Position numbers and translations under genes: made by a program
The notes under the pieces: model-generated
Seen by the model: the letters and a program-made list of their open reading frames with translations, nothing else
What the model was told of the DNA's origin: nothing
The model's database searches: none
Assembly (NCBI RefSeq): GCF_017565765.1
Contig: NZ_JAGDYP010000005.1
Location: 62,001 to 126,000 of the forward strand
DNA: 64,000 nucleotides
Source: Capnocytophaga bilenii
Lineage (GTDB): Bacteria > Bacteroidota > Bacteroidia > Flavobacteriales > Flavobacteriaceae
Direction of reading: 5' to 3'
In this document: piece after piece, positions 28,133 through 37,748 of the stretch
Position numbering within the stretch: position 1 is the stretch's first letter
Layout: each line of letters begins with the position of its first letter

Positions 28133-30904
28133 ATGAGAACCAATTATTCACAAGAAGATATAGCCCTTATAAAGAAGTTTATCGGCGAAAAAGAAACGTT
28201 GGTAAGGCAGAGTGTGCAGTGGGTAGAAAAGAATTTGAAATATGAAGAACGCAATGAGGTATTACTGCAACTAAAGTATGCCAGCAATACTTTTCACAAA
28301 ATACTACAAAATATAGATTCTAAGCCCGTAATGGCATTGTTTGGGGCAAGCCAGGTGGGGAAATCATACCTTATAAAGAACTTATTAAGCACTGAAAAAC
28401 GAGCTTTTGAGATACAAAACGGTAATGAAGCCTATGATTTTTTGCAACGCATTAATCCTGCTGGTGGTAAGGAAAGTACAGGCTTGGTAACGCGTTTTAC
28501 AGTGCAACAAGAGGTAAAATACCCTAATTTTCCACTAAAAGTAAGACTGCTTAGTGCTAAAGACATACTAATAGTGATATTAGATGCTTTCTTTTTAGAC
28601 CTTAAGAAAATTACTTCGTTTATCTCTAAGCGCGATTTGGAAGCACATATCAAGCGATATGAATTGCAAGAGGGGAGTCCTAAACAAGAAGTGCTTACAG
28701 AGTTTGATATATTAGAAATTAAAGATTACTTTGACAATCATCTTTCAAAGCATACTATACTCTTTGAGGGACTTGTAGAAACGCGCTTTTTTCAGCGTAT
28801 CAGTAAGCTAATAGCTCAATTTGACTATACCCAATGGAGTGCTATTTTTGAGGTGTTATGGAACAAAAACGAGCATCTAACTCGTATATTTAATAGTATT
28901 ATAGAAAAACTGCATTGCTTGGATTACGCTACAGAGGCTTATTTGCAGTTTAATACGGTATTGCGCGATGAAGGAGCTATTCTTGATGTAGAGCGCATCA
29001 AACTGCTTGATAAGGTGCACAAAGATACTATTGTAAAAACCAATACAGGCAAGGAAGTGAGTATAGACCTTAACTACTTATCGGTATTGATAATGGAGCT
29101 CATTTTTTCAATTCCTGAAGCGCTGATACAAACGAAACCTTTCTTGGAAAACTCGGATTTATTAGACTTCCCAGGAGCTCGTACTCGCTTGGCAATTGAA
29201 GAAGATGGTATTGCCAATGAAGACAACCAAAAACAGATGCTCATACGAGGAAAGGTATCGTATTTATTCAACAAATATTCTGATGATTACAGTATTAATA
29301 ACCTATTGTTCTGTAATAACGACAAGCAGTTGGAAATAAACGAACTATCCTACTTATTATTCAACTGGATTGCAAAAAATATAGGCGATACACAAGAAAA
29401 ACGAACATTGGCATTGGCAAATGCTCCTGTGCCTCCGCTATTTGTTATTTATACTTTTTTCAATGAACAATTGTATTACAAAGACGGTGCCGACAATAAC
29501 TATTTGCAGGACTATACTAACTTAAATCACAAATGGATAGCTCGTTTTAATGCTATCTTTGAAGGGGAGATTGTAACTAAATCACGCAATTGGCATACCC
29601 ACTGGAGCAACCAGTCGCCTTATTTTAAGAATATGTACTTACTACGTGATTTTAACTACTCTAAGCATACCTTTGATGGTTTTGAGACAAACAAAGAGGA
29701 AACTAATTTGCGTGCTGAGCGGGTGGATTTTATGAATGCTTTGAGAAAATCATTCATAGAGTTTGATTTTGTACAAAAACACTTTGAGAGCCCTGAACGC
29801 TCGTGGGATGCGGCAGCGAAAGTGAACGCAGATGGTTCTGGCTTAATAGTAGAAAATCTTGCCAAGGTATCTAACAACCTAATAAAGATAAACCATTATA
29901 TAGCTATACTGAACCAAACGATAGAGAGCTTAAAAAATACGCTTGTAAAATACGTGCATACTGATGATATAACGCTAATGAGGGCAAAGAATATGCAGTT
30001 GGTAAATCAGTTTCAAATGCAGTTTAATAGGGCTATCAATAGTGATTATTCGTTGTTTATCAAGTTTATAGAGCAACTAAGTGTGAGCCCCATAGATTTG
30101 TACAATTTGCTAAATGAACACCTCATCATAGATGTGGAAGAACAAACCAATGAGAGCCTAAGTGAAGCTTCCTTGTTATACAATCAGTTTCCTGAGCTAA
30201 AACAAGCTACTACGGAGGAAGAAGCTGTAGATATACTAAAACGAAATATGTGGCTAAACAGCAAGGAAGAGGTGGAAATGGCTTTGGGCAATGTAAAGCT
30301 AAGCGACTTGTTTACGCCTACTAAAACAAAGTCTAAAACGGAGTATTACACACAGCTATTGCTGGATAATTGGTATGAAAGAGTAAGCCAAAATAGCTAT
30401 GATGATTTCACACAGTATAACATTAGCAAAAGCCATATAGATGAGATATTGTCGCACTACCAGACTATCATCAAAAAGCGAAATGTAGTAGAAAAATTAG
30501 TAAAGGTATTTGACAATATGGTATCGGAGATTAAGGGGATACAAGGTGAAGAGGTGTTTATGGCAGAGACTTTTGCTTTATTGCTAAATGATATTATTTA
30601 CAATTTTGATATGCAATTTGTAAGTAGTGAAGAGGCACGTGAAATAAAAGAGATGTACAAAGATAAGACTTTGCAATACTTTGGCAAAGAACCGATGACT
30701 GATGAAGCTACTATAGCAAGTTTATTTGACAATAGCAAAATGGATGTAAATACCATAGCTTTTGAAAAATATGGTAGATGGTTAGAGCTATTGCGTATTT
30801 CATTGCTTATCAATAGTGGTTTTGTGAGTTATGATGAGGCTGAAAACAGCGCATTGAAAGCACTTATAGAAAAATATACTGAATATCCAATTCAAAAATC
30901 TTGA
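28133..30904 (+). CDS. SrfC-like large P-loop GTPase
   Basis: 923-aa protein with an N-terminal helix region and then Walker A GASQVGKS (71-78, in MALFGASQVGKSYL). A DxxG-type switch motif LLDFPGAR follows (D345-G348). A large spacing separates the two, and the C-terminal half is long and helical, as in dynamin-like or SrfC (putative virulence factor) proteins. No TM helix is evident, so it is cytoplasmic or peripheral. It starts 2 bp after the SrfB-like gene and ends 1 bp before the Pro-Glu-rich gene. The NKxD base-recognition motif could not be placed, so nucleotide preference is open. Confidence 0.72.
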   Translation: MRTNYSQEDIALIKKFIGEKETLVRQSVQWVEKNLKYEERNEVLLQLKYASNTFHKILQNIDSKPVMALFGASQVGKSYLIKNLLSTEKRAFEIQNGNEAYDFLQRINPAGGKESTGLVTRFTVQQEVKYPNFPLKVRLLSAKDILIVILDAFFLDLKKITSFISKRDLEAHIKRYELQEGSPKQEVLTEFDILEIKDYFDNHLSKHTILFEGLVETRFFQRISKLIAQFDYTQWSAIFEVLWNKNEHLTRIFNSIIEKLHCLDYATEAYLQFNTVLRDEGAILDVERIKLLDKVHKDTIVKTNTGKEVSIDLNYLSVLIMELIFSIPEALIQTKPFLENSDLLDFPGARTRLAIEEDGIANEDNQKQMLIRGKVSYLFNKYSDDYSINNLLFCNNDKQLEINELSYLLFNWIAKNIGDTQEKRTLALANAPVPPLFVIYTFFNEQLYYKDGADNNYLQDYTNLNHKWIARFNAIFEGEIVTKSRNWHTHWSNQSPYFKNMYLLRDFNYSKHTFDGFETNKEETNLRAERVDFMNALRKSFIEFDFVQKHFESPERSWDAAAKVNADGSGLIVENLAKVSNNLIKINHYIAILNQTIESLKNTLVKYVHTDDITLMRAKNMQLVNQFQMQFNRAINSDYSLFIKFIEQLSVSPIDLYNLLNEHLIIDVEEQTNESLSEASLLYNQFPELKQATTEEEAVDILKRNMWLNSKEEVEMALGNVKLSDLFTPTKTKSKTEYYTQLLLDNWYERVSQNSYDDFTQYNISKSHIDEILSHYQTIIKKRNVVEKLVKVFDNMVSEIKGIQGEEVFMAETFALLLNDIIYNFDMQFVSSEEAREIKEMYKDKTLQYFGKEPMTDEATIASLFDNSKMDVNTIAFEKYGRWLELLRISLLINSGFVSYDEAENSALKALIEKYTEYPIQKS

Positions 30905-30905
30905 T

Positions 30906-31619
30906 ATGAACAAGTTTTATACCCTTACGACTGATACCTTCGTGCCTATATCACACGACAATAAGCACCTTTTCAATACCTATGAATTGGTGAATAATTT
31001 TATAAGGACACGGATTTCTAATAAATACCGAAATATACTAGCAAAGCCTATTTTACAAAACTATGTAGTAAATTGGTTTTCGCCCTATCAGGGATTGCAG
31101 GAAACGGTAGATATACAAGCTCAAAGGCAATATTTTGCTTTTAGAGACGAATTGGAACAGCATATAGGGCAATTATTACAGAGCAATGACCCTAATAACA
31201 AGAACTGGGCAGGGTTGCTACAAAAGGTTTTCAGTCAGGAAGACAATAAGCTTTTCAGCAATGGGAAAGATATATGCATCGTATGGGGGTGGCAGTTTAA
31301 CAACGACAAGATACAACGCCCTACAATACAAGAGGAAAGCGAGCCACTATTGGAGCCCGAACCAGAACCTGAAGCACTACCAGAGCCTGAAGTAGCACCT
31401 GAACCAAGCCCTAAATTAGAGCCTGAACCAGAGCCCGAACCCGAACCACTACCAGAGCCTGAACCTGTAATAGCTTTTGAGCCCGAAGCTGTAGTGCCTG
31501 AGAAAAAAAGAGGTTTTTTGGAGTTTCTAAAGGAGTTTGCAGCTACTTATTGGTGGTTGTTAATTGTGCTATTAGTGCTTATCTGTATTGTTTTCTTTTA
31601 TAAATCACTCATCTTTTAG
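30906..31619 (+). CDS. Tail-anchored protein with Pro-Glu-rich rod
   Basis: 237-aa unrecognised protein. About 140 N-terminal residues look globular (conserved-looking NWFSPYQGLQETV). They are followed by a Pro-Glu repeat (about 145-200, units like EPEPEPE and LPEPE), and a single C-terminal TM helix (YWWLLIVLLVLICIVFFY) with only a few residues after it. This predicts a cytoplasmic N-domain held away from the inner membrane by a stiff acidic rod. Its place directly after the SrfC-like gene suggests it docks the NTPases to the membrane; that is inference. Confidence 0.7.
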   Translation: MNKFYTLTTDTFVPISHDNKHLFNTYELVNNFIRTRISNKYRNILAKPILQNYVVNWFSPYQGLQETVDIQAQRQYFAFRDELEQHIGQLLQSNDPNNKNWAGLLQKVFSQEDNKLFSNGKDICIVWGWQFNNDKIQRPTIQEESEPLLEPEPEPEALPEPEVAPEPSPKLEPEPEPEPEPLPEPEPVIAFEPEAVVPEKKRGFLEFLKEFAATYWWLLIVLLVLICIVFFYKSLIF

Positions 31620-31621
31620 TT

Positions 31622-32113
31622 ATGGAAAATAAATTCTTTTATCGTTATTGGTGGTTATACTACTTGTTGTTCTTCCTATTGCTGGGATTACTCATTTATG
31701 CGATATTATGGAAGCCAAAATGCAATAATAACTATTACCAGCCCCCTGTAACTACTACCCCATCACCACCTATGGATAACGAACCCCCTACAATGCCACC
31801 TGCACAAGGAGCTACTGTGAATTGTGATACCGAAGTAAATTCGGGAGGACAGGGGCTTACACGTACCCCACATTTATTGGGTAGCCAATCGGGTAGAGTA
31901 GTGGTGCAGTATGATATGTATGATGTACCCGACCAGCTTACGGTATATTACGATGGCAAAGTAGTAGCTACTACTTCAGACCTTGTGAGTGGTTATGGTA
32001 CTGTAGAATTTGCTTATAAAGCCGAACAAGGAAAACCCCAAGAATGTATTGTAGAAATGAAAGCCCCCGAAGACGGTACTGCGTGGACTTATCGTGTGAA
32101 TTGCCCTGAATAA
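31622..32113 (+). CDS. Single-pass membrane protein with periplasmic beta-rich domain
   Basis: 163 aa: a short N-terminal tail, one TM helix (about 10-30, WLYYLLFFLLLGLLIYAILW), a Pro/Thr linker (38-60) and a C-terminal domain of about 100 residues. That domain is rich in predicted strands (GRVVVQYDMYDVPDQLTVYY, then GTAWTYRVNC at the end) and has cysteines near both ends. It resembles a small ligand-binding beta-sandwich, but I do not recognise a family with confidence. It lies 2 bp after the tail-anchored gene and 12 bp before the protease, so it may present or sense protease substrates. Confidence 0.65.
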   Translation: MENKFFYRYWWLYYLLFFLLLGLLIYAILWKPKCNNNYYQPPVTTTPSPPMDNEPPTMPPAQGATVNCDTEVNSGGQGLTRTPHLLGSQSGRVVVQYDMYDVPDQLTVYYDGKVVATTSDLVSGYGTVEFAYKAEQGKPQECIVEMKAPEDGTAWTYRVNCPE

Positions 32114-32125
32114 TCTTTTTGAGTT

Positions 32126-33442
32126 ATGAAACATAAATATCCATTTCATTATTATCTTTTTTTGTTTATAGCTTTAGTAATAAGTATACTCTTTTGGATA
32201 TTTGTACTAAAAGAGCGTATGGGACAGGGAGGATATGCTGCATCGTTGCCCACAACTGCCTTACCTTCATTGCCCAATAACTATTACACTATAAAGCCTA
32301 TAGATCGTGATAAGATTATTATAGACACTATCGGCAAGCGGCAAATAGTTGCCGACTTGCTGAATGTGGCTATTAAAGACACTACCTACCAAACCAAACA
32401 CTTCTTACAGGATTTTATACAAAAATTTGATACAATTCAATATAAAATAAACTATGTGGATAGTACTATTAACTATATACAACTGAAAGTAGCTAATGAG
32501 ATAGACCGCGAGGGCTTTAAACAAGAAGTAAAGCAGAAACTGCCTAATTACTCGCTTTTGGTATGGGACGAAGCACTTTTTGATATGCAGACCACCAACC
32601 GCTATATGAATAGAGAAAATCTCTATCCGCTACAAAAAATAACTGCTAATAATATAAAAGTAGCTGTTGTAGATAACGGTTTTGACTTGCAACACCCTTC
32701 ACTGAAAGGCAAATGGATAAACCCTTATAACGCAACCGACAATAGTAGTGATGTGCACCCCTCGGCTATCAATCACGGCACCGCAGTAGCCTCTATAATT
32801 GTAGGGAACAGGTTTAACGATATAGAGGGCATAGTACCTACGGCACAGCTAATTCCTATAAAAGTATCGGATGCCAATGGTTATATGAGTTCTACTTACA
32901 TTATAAAAGGGGTGCTTTACGCTATTAAGCAGCAAGCCGATGTGGTGAACCTATCATTAGGAGCTAAATTGGACGCCGCAGCTGTTATTCCTGAAACTTA
33001 TCAAAAGGATTATATAAAAAATGGAGCTAAAGATGAAGAAAGTTTTTGGAAAGAGCTATTTTCGTATGCCGAAAACAATAAGACAATTATTGTGTTAGCC
33101 GCAGGAAATGACGGCATACTCACAGGCTTTGACCCAATGGCACGTGCCGAAAATACAATAAAAGTGGGCGCAGTGAATGAATACGACCAAAAATCAGATT
33201 TTTCTAACTATGGTACACTAACAACTATTTATGCCCAAGGAGAAAACGTAAAGGTAGCAAGCCCTAATCAACAGACTGAAATACTACAAGGCACGAGCTT
33301 TTCAGCCCCTATAGTAAGTGCTTTTATCGCGGCTTTAAAAAGTAAATATCCGCAATATACTAGTACACAAATTATTGAAGAACTGAAAAGAAATACAGTA
33401 CAACAAAATCAATTAACAATACTATATAACAAAACATTCTAA
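32126..33442 (+). CDS. Membrane-anchored subtilisin-family (S8) serine protease
   Basis: 438-aa protease. An N-terminal TM helix (about 9-28) is not followed by a clear cleavage site, so it should stay anchored with the catalytic part in the periplasm. Residues 50-165 form an N-terminal extension that could be an inhibitory prodomain. The S8 triad is intact: Asp183 in VAVVDNGFD, His217 in NHGTAVAS, Ser391 in GTSFSAP, with oxyanion Asn328 in AAGND. It is the only clear degradative effector in the operon. Substrate is unknown; control by the neighbouring NTPases is inference. Confidence 0.88.
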   Translation: MKHKYPFHYYLFLFIALVISILFWIFVLKERMGQGGYAASLPTTALPSLPNNYYTIKPIDRDKIIIDTIGKRQIVADLLNVAIKDTTYQTKHFLQDFIQKFDTIQYKINYVDSTINYIQLKVANEIDREGFKQEVKQKLPNYSLLVWDEALFDMQTTNRYMNRENLYPLQKITANNIKVAVVDNGFDLQHPSLKGKWINPYNATDNSSDVHPSAINHGTAVASIIVGNRFNDIEGIVPTAQLIPIKVSDANGYMSSTYIIKGVLYAIKQQADVVNLSLGAKLDAAAVIPETYQKDYIKNGAKDEESFWKELFSYAENNKTIIVLAAGNDGILTGFDPMARAENTIKVGAVNEYDQKSDFSNYGTLTTIYAQGENVKVASPNQQTEILQGTSFSAPIVSAFIAALKSKYPQYTSTQIIEELKRNTVQQNQLTILYNKTF

Positions 33443-33446
33443 CATT

Positions 33447-34433
33447 ATGACCGAGTTTAAACAAGATAACTTTACATTTGTAGATATCATATCACTAATA
33501 TTTATATTTTTCTTATCTACAGCTAATTTTTTTGCATTACTTTACTTAACAGACGGTAAAATGCCTATAAGTTTAGCTATTACTGTCTTAGTATTAGTGA
33601 TTTATTATGCTATTATGCAGGTACTGAAGAACAAAAAGCAAGCTATGGCGAGCAAAAATTATAAAAGTGCAGCTACACTTTGGTTTTTACCTTTTATAGG
33701 GTTGTCATTATTCAGTCTTGTACTATTGGTTCATTTTCTAAATATAGAAAATAACGTAAAGCCTAAGGTGCAAGCAGAAGTAAATGAGAAAATCAACAAA
33801 GTAATAGGCATATCAACTATTTACGAAGAGGAAGCTTCTAAGGACTTACAAAACTACAAGAGTGCACTTACTAATAAGCTAAGGGCGTATGTAAAAAACC
33901 GGAAGAGTGGCAAAAAATACAAAGGAAATACTCAGGATTCTTTACAAATAGGGAAATACGTTATAGATAACCAAACATTGGCTATAGCTACATTGGCTAA
34001 CCTATCTTCAATTGTAGAATCTAACCTAAGCCCTATACGCAATAAGGTAAGTGAGAATACAAAAATACTGAAGGAGGTAGAGGCTGAAGCTGAAAGGCGC
34101 AGACAGGACTTCCAGAATTGGAATTTCTTGGGAGTTGCCAAAAACTATAACACTACTAATGATTTTGTAACAGATAGTTACAAGCTACTGAATGAAAAAT
34201 TAGAGGAACTCCCTATGCATCAAGATATGGTACTTTTCCAAATGGATAGTCATCAGTTGCCTTTGAATAGCTTTAGTGAGCTGAATAAGGTATATCCTCC
34301 CAATTGGTTTTTGCCTATACTTATAGTGGTTGTGATACACTTGGTTATTCTAATACCTTTTATTACTTATAAAGTAAGAAGATACGACAATGAATCTACC
34401 CCTTCAAGCATAGGTGGGGCTACCGAATATTAA
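33447..34433 (+). CDS. Four-TM protein with long helical loop
   Basis: 328-aa unrecognised membrane protein. Three TM helices at the N-terminus (about 11-35, 40-60, 70-95), a roughly 185-residue charged helical segment (heptad-like stretches such as VSENTKILKEVEAEAERRRQ), and one C-terminal TM (FLPILIVVVIHLVILIPFI). The 4-bp gap to the protease gene argues that it works with it. It could be the membrane platform of the complex. No enzymatic motif is visible. Confidence 0.65.
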   Translation: MTEFKQDNFTFVDIISLIFIFFLSTANFFALLYLTDGKMPISLAITVLVLVIYYAIMQVLKNKKQAMASKNYKSAATLWFLPFIGLSLFSLVLLVHFLNIENNVKPKVQAEVNEKINKVIGISTIYEEEASKDLQNYKSALTNKLRAYVKNRKSGKKYKGNTQDSLQIGKYVIDNQTLAIATLANLSSIVESNLSPIRNKVSENTKILKEVEAEAERRRQDFQNWNFLGVAKNYNTTNDFVTDSYKLLNEKLEELPMHQDMVLFQMDSHQLPLNSFSELNKVYPPNWFLPILIVVVIHLVILIPFITYKVRRYDNESTPSSIGGATEY

Positions 34434-34457
34434 TCAGAAATATAAATAGAATACACA

Positions 34458-35861
34458 ATGGATAAGGTAAGGAAGAGACAAATTTTAAACAGTTGTAATG
34501 AAGTTTTTTTCTCAATAGATAAGCTTGATGAGTTTGTCATAAATAATGACATTACAATTGAAGAATTTAAACAATACAATTTAGAGATTGCTAAGGTAAA
34601 GGAGCTAGAAAGGCGCAAACGCCAGCGTGAAGGGTTGACTGCTGAAAATGAACCCCAAGCAACAACAACATCAGCTCCGGCATCGCCTTTTGCAACAAAC
34701 ACTACTAATAGTTTTGATCCTTTTGGAAGTTCATCGGGGAGCTCTATATTTGATACCTCGTTGAACTCTATTTTCCAAAACACAACCGTTATCCCACCAC
34801 CTCCTACCACAGCTACTACTATTATCACCCCTCCTCCTGCTAATAAAACTACTGAAATCCAGAAAGTGATAAATGAGGAAGTAGGGATTGAAGACATACG
34901 CGACTGTCTAAACCGCAACCTTTATAGCTATGACGATTTAGAGGCTGCAGGAGTAGATAAAAAGCTGATTAACTCATTCAAACATTGGCAAAAACAACGA
35001 CCTATAAAGGCTTTTACAGTAGATGAGTTGCCCCCAATGGATAAAGGGCGTACCGATGTATTTTTTGTAGGTATTCCTGCCTCTGGAAAATCGGTAATGT
35101 TATCGGGCTTGTTGTTCTACGCTAAAAAAGCGGGTATCAGTATCCCCGACTCTTATAACACTGAAGGCGAAAAATACGATGCTCAAATTACATCGGACTT
35201 AGAAAAAGGTATTTTGGCAAAAGGTACGGTATCAGGTTCATATAACTATATTGCTACCTCACTAAAAGACGAAAAAAACAAGACACACCCACTGAATATA
35301 GTGGAAGTGCCCGGTGAAAACTATGCCAAGATATTTGAAAATGGTTTGGAGAATGATGAGGTAAAAGATTTTGTAAATCACATTAAGAACAACAACCGAA
35401 AAATACTTATCTTTGTACTTGATGCCTTAGACCATATGAAGCGACTTGATGCTGATTATCACAATGATTACAACCAAAGTGATATTTATATCAGTATCCT
35501 GAATATGTTCAGAAAACACCGTATATTGGAAAAGACCGATGCGGTGTATTTGGTAGTGAATAAGTTTGACCTTATTAAGAAAGAACGTATAGGCACACAA
35601 CAATCAGACCTTACCATAGCCGATGAGTTCGTAAAAGAAGAGTTTAGAAACTTATTAAACAACTGTATCAACGCTAAAGAGAGCGGAAATAACAAGTTTA
35701 AGATAAAGGTATTTCCTTTTTCAATAGGAGAGGTGGTATATGATAAGATTTTGAGAGAATACCACCCCGAATACTCTAAAAATATCATTGCTCAAATACT
35801 ATCGGATAGCTTTATCGTAGATGAGGGCGGATTTTTAGGTAAATTTTTAAGACGTTTTTAA
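34458..35861 (+). CDS. Second P-loop GTPase of the operon
   Basis: 467 aa. The N-terminal helical region (1-60) leads into a Ser/Thr/Pro/Asn-rich linker (about 65-130), a small helical module (135-180), and a G domain: Walker A GIPASGKS (205-212), switch II EVPGE (283-287, with Glu in place of the usual Asp) and base motif NKFD (368-371), preceded by the LDALDH strand. It is a GTPase by the NKxD motif, not closely like Era, Ras or dynamin. No TM helix is seen. It lies between the four-TM gene and the 489-aa single-TM gene; the latter may be its regulator or target. Confidence 0.75.
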   Translation: MDKVRKRQILNSCNEVFFSIDKLDEFVINNDITIEEFKQYNLEIAKVKELERRKRQREGLTAENEPQATTTSAPASPFATNTTNSFDPFGSSSGSSIFDTSLNSIFQNTTVIPPPPTTATTIITPPPANKTTEIQKVINEEVGIEDIRDCLNRNLYSYDDLEAAGVDKKLINSFKHWQKQRPIKAFTVDELPPMDKGRTDVFFVGIPASGKSVMLSGLLFYAKKAGISIPDSYNTEGEKYDAQITSDLEKGILAKGTVSGSYNYIATSLKDEKNKTHPLNIVEVPGENYAKIFENGLENDEVKDFVNHIKNNNRKILIFVLDALDHMKRLDADYHNDYNQSDIYISILNMFRKHRILEKTDAVYLVVNKFDLIKKERIGTQQSDLTIADEFVKEEFRNLLNNCINAKESGNNKFKIKVFPFSIGEVVYDKILREYHPEYSKNIIAQILSDSFIVDEGGFLGKFLRRF

Positions 35862-35871
35862 TCATAACACT

Positions 35872-37341
35872 ATGAAAGTACATTTATTAATACAACGCAC
35901 CTTTGCGGGACTTAATACCGAATATACCAGCAACCCTGCTATAGCTCAATTAGACAACAAGCTATTTTTAACCGATGAGCGTAGCGTAGTAATGCAAATT
36001 ACCGAGAACCCTGTATTCTCATTTGCTAAAAATGAAAAATGGACGTGTTATTCATTTATAAAGCGTGCTTTAGACCGTGAAAAACGCGCTGGGTTCTATG
36101 CTGTACGGCTATTTATCTCTTCGGCACATAAACTCACTAATGTAAAGGATTGCCTGCTCACTATTGCTCAGCGATATGAGCTTTTTATACAAAACAATAC
36201 CCCCTCACAAGAATATACCGACCTGCTTACCCAAATCAATGAAAAAGCTATCATAGAAAAGGAACGTTATACCTTCGATATAGAAAGTATCAGGAAAGGT
36301 ACTTACTACGCTATAGCTACTGCTGAAAATTTAGAAGCACTCTTTGCCGATGAACGCAATGAGTTTGTGGAAAAACTTTATCTTTTTACTACTAATATTG
36401 ATAGCAAGCTCTTGGCAGAGTTTCACTTGCACTCTATAGACCCTCTAAGCGTAGTAAAGTGGCAAATAAACGATGAAAAGAAAGCCTTAGACAAACTTTG
36501 GCTTGAAAATACCGCTATTCCTGTATTTGCTAAGCAACTTTTGTCATTACAAGGGGCAAAACTATACTTTCAACTGAAAGGACAACAAGAAAAGCGAGAA
36601 CTAACAGGTACTAATGAGCTAAAAACTACTGCTATAATTATTGATGATGCTGATAAGTGTATCACATCTCTAAAAATTAATAACACAGCCGTTAAACCTC
36701 AACCGTATTTTGAATTGTATGCTCTTGCTACTGATACTTTGTACTATACATTGAAAAATGGCAAAGAAATACCATTACCTATAACAGCTAAACTTTCTAC
36801 CCGCAAACTCATAGTAGAGAATAGTGAAAACGCTTTGGCTAAATTATGGGTAAATGGTGAAGAACTCCCTATTCCTACAGGTAAAAAGTTTGAAATATAC
36901 GCCCTTACGACCGATAAAATAGAATATACTATCGTGGGACAGGCAGGGAAAAAAACAACTGTAAACAGCGATATAAAAACGCTGTCAATACATCTGCCTA
37001 ACAGAGGGCAAACCATCAATGATAACAAGAAAAGTCCTGTTATTGATATATTGCTTTATGCTCTATTGTCGTTGCTTGTAGGGGGTATTATAGGATATTT
37101 TTACCGCAGCAATACATCTGAAGAAGATATAAGTGCTATAGAGCAAAAAATACAAGAAAAAGAAGCTAAATATGAGCAAGTAAAGAAAGAACTCAATAGC
37201 TTTCAAATACTACCTAACAATACTGCAACAAAAACAGTTACAAGTACAACAACAAATACCATAAAATCAAATAATACCACTACAAAAACTACCAATGTAG
37301 CCACAAAAACTACCAATACAAATTCAAAAACCACAAAATAA
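35872..37341 (+). CDS. Unknown 489-aa single-TM protein downstream of the GTPase
   Basis: About 390 soluble N-terminal residues with two repeated-looking beta modules (LKINNTAVKPQPYFELYALA and LWVNGEELPIPTGKKFEIYA share a common plan), one TM helix (about 395-415, IDILLYALLSLLVGGIIGYF), a short coiled coil, and a Thr/Asn/Lys-rich tail. The topology suggests a cytoplasmic N-domain. Direct coupling to a GTPase gene (10-bp gap) recalls GTPase plus GTPase-associated-protein pairs reported in bacterial NTP-dependent conflict systems, but I cannot establish homology by eye. Confidence 0.6.
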   Translation: MKVHLLIQRTFAGLNTEYTSNPAIAQLDNKLFLTDERSVVMQITENPVFSFAKNEKWTCYSFIKRALDREKRAGFYAVRLFISSAHKLTNVKDCLLTIAQRYELFIQNNTPSQEYTDLLTQINEKAIIEKERYTFDIESIRKGTYYAIATAENLEALFADERNEFVEKLYLFTTNIDSKLLAEFHLHSIDPLSVVKWQINDEKKALDKLWLENTAIPVFAKQLLSLQGAKLYFQLKGQQEKRELTGTNELKTTAIIIDDADKCITSLKINNTAVKPQPYFELYALATDTLYYTLKNGKEIPLPITAKLSTRKLIVENSENALAKLWVNGEELPIPTGKKFEIYALTTDKIEYTIVGQAGKKTTVNSDIKTLSIHLPNRGQTINDNKKSPVIDILLYALLSLLVGGIIGYFYRSNTSEEDISAIEQKIQEKEAKYEQVKKELNSFQILPNNTATKTVTSTTTNTIKSNNTTTKTTNVATKTTNTNSKTTK

Positions 37342-37349
37342 TAAGAAAA

Positions 37350-37739
37350 ATGAATAAGAAAAGTTTATATATCACACTTGCAGTAGTTATAGGTTGTTTA
37401 GCTATAGGCTTTGCTGCTGGTTATTACTATGTAGATACTGAAACTCAGAAAATCATCAGCAGTAGAGAAGAAATCATCAAAGAAAAAGATAATTTGATTG
37501 CAAAGGCAAACGAAGAGTTGGCAGCTCAAAAAAAGCAAATAAAACAGCAAAAAGACAGTATTGCCAAAGTAGAAAAGACAAAGAAAGCTATTCCTGTACA
37601 AATAGCCCCAAAAGCTACTGCACAAGCTCCTAAAGCTAAACAACAACCTGCTGCTGCTCCTGCTAAAAAGCCTAATGATAACAAGCCGCAAGACAATAAA
37701 AAAAGTACCCCTAAAGACCCTAAAAACAATAAAAAATAA
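37350..37739 (+). CDS. Small single-TM coiled-coil protein with Lys/Pro/Ala-rich tail
   Basis: 129 aa: N-terminal TM helix (about 5-25), a strongly charged coiled coil (about 33-75, ISSREEIIKEKDNLIAKANE and on) and a low-complexity tail of Lys, Pro, Ala, Asn and Gln. The positive tail would lie in the periplasm and could touch peptidoglycan or the outer membrane. It is unrecognised, with 8- and 9-bp gaps to its neighbours. Composition bias makes homology calls unsafe. Confidence 0.6.
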   Translation: MNKKSLYITLAVVIGCLAIGFAAGYYYVDTETQKIISSREEIIKEKDNLIAKANEELAAQKKQIKQQKDSIAKVEKTKKAIPVQIAPKATAQAPKAKQQPAAAPAKKPNDNKPQDNKKSTPKDPKNNKK

Positions 37740-37748
37740 CCATACAAA

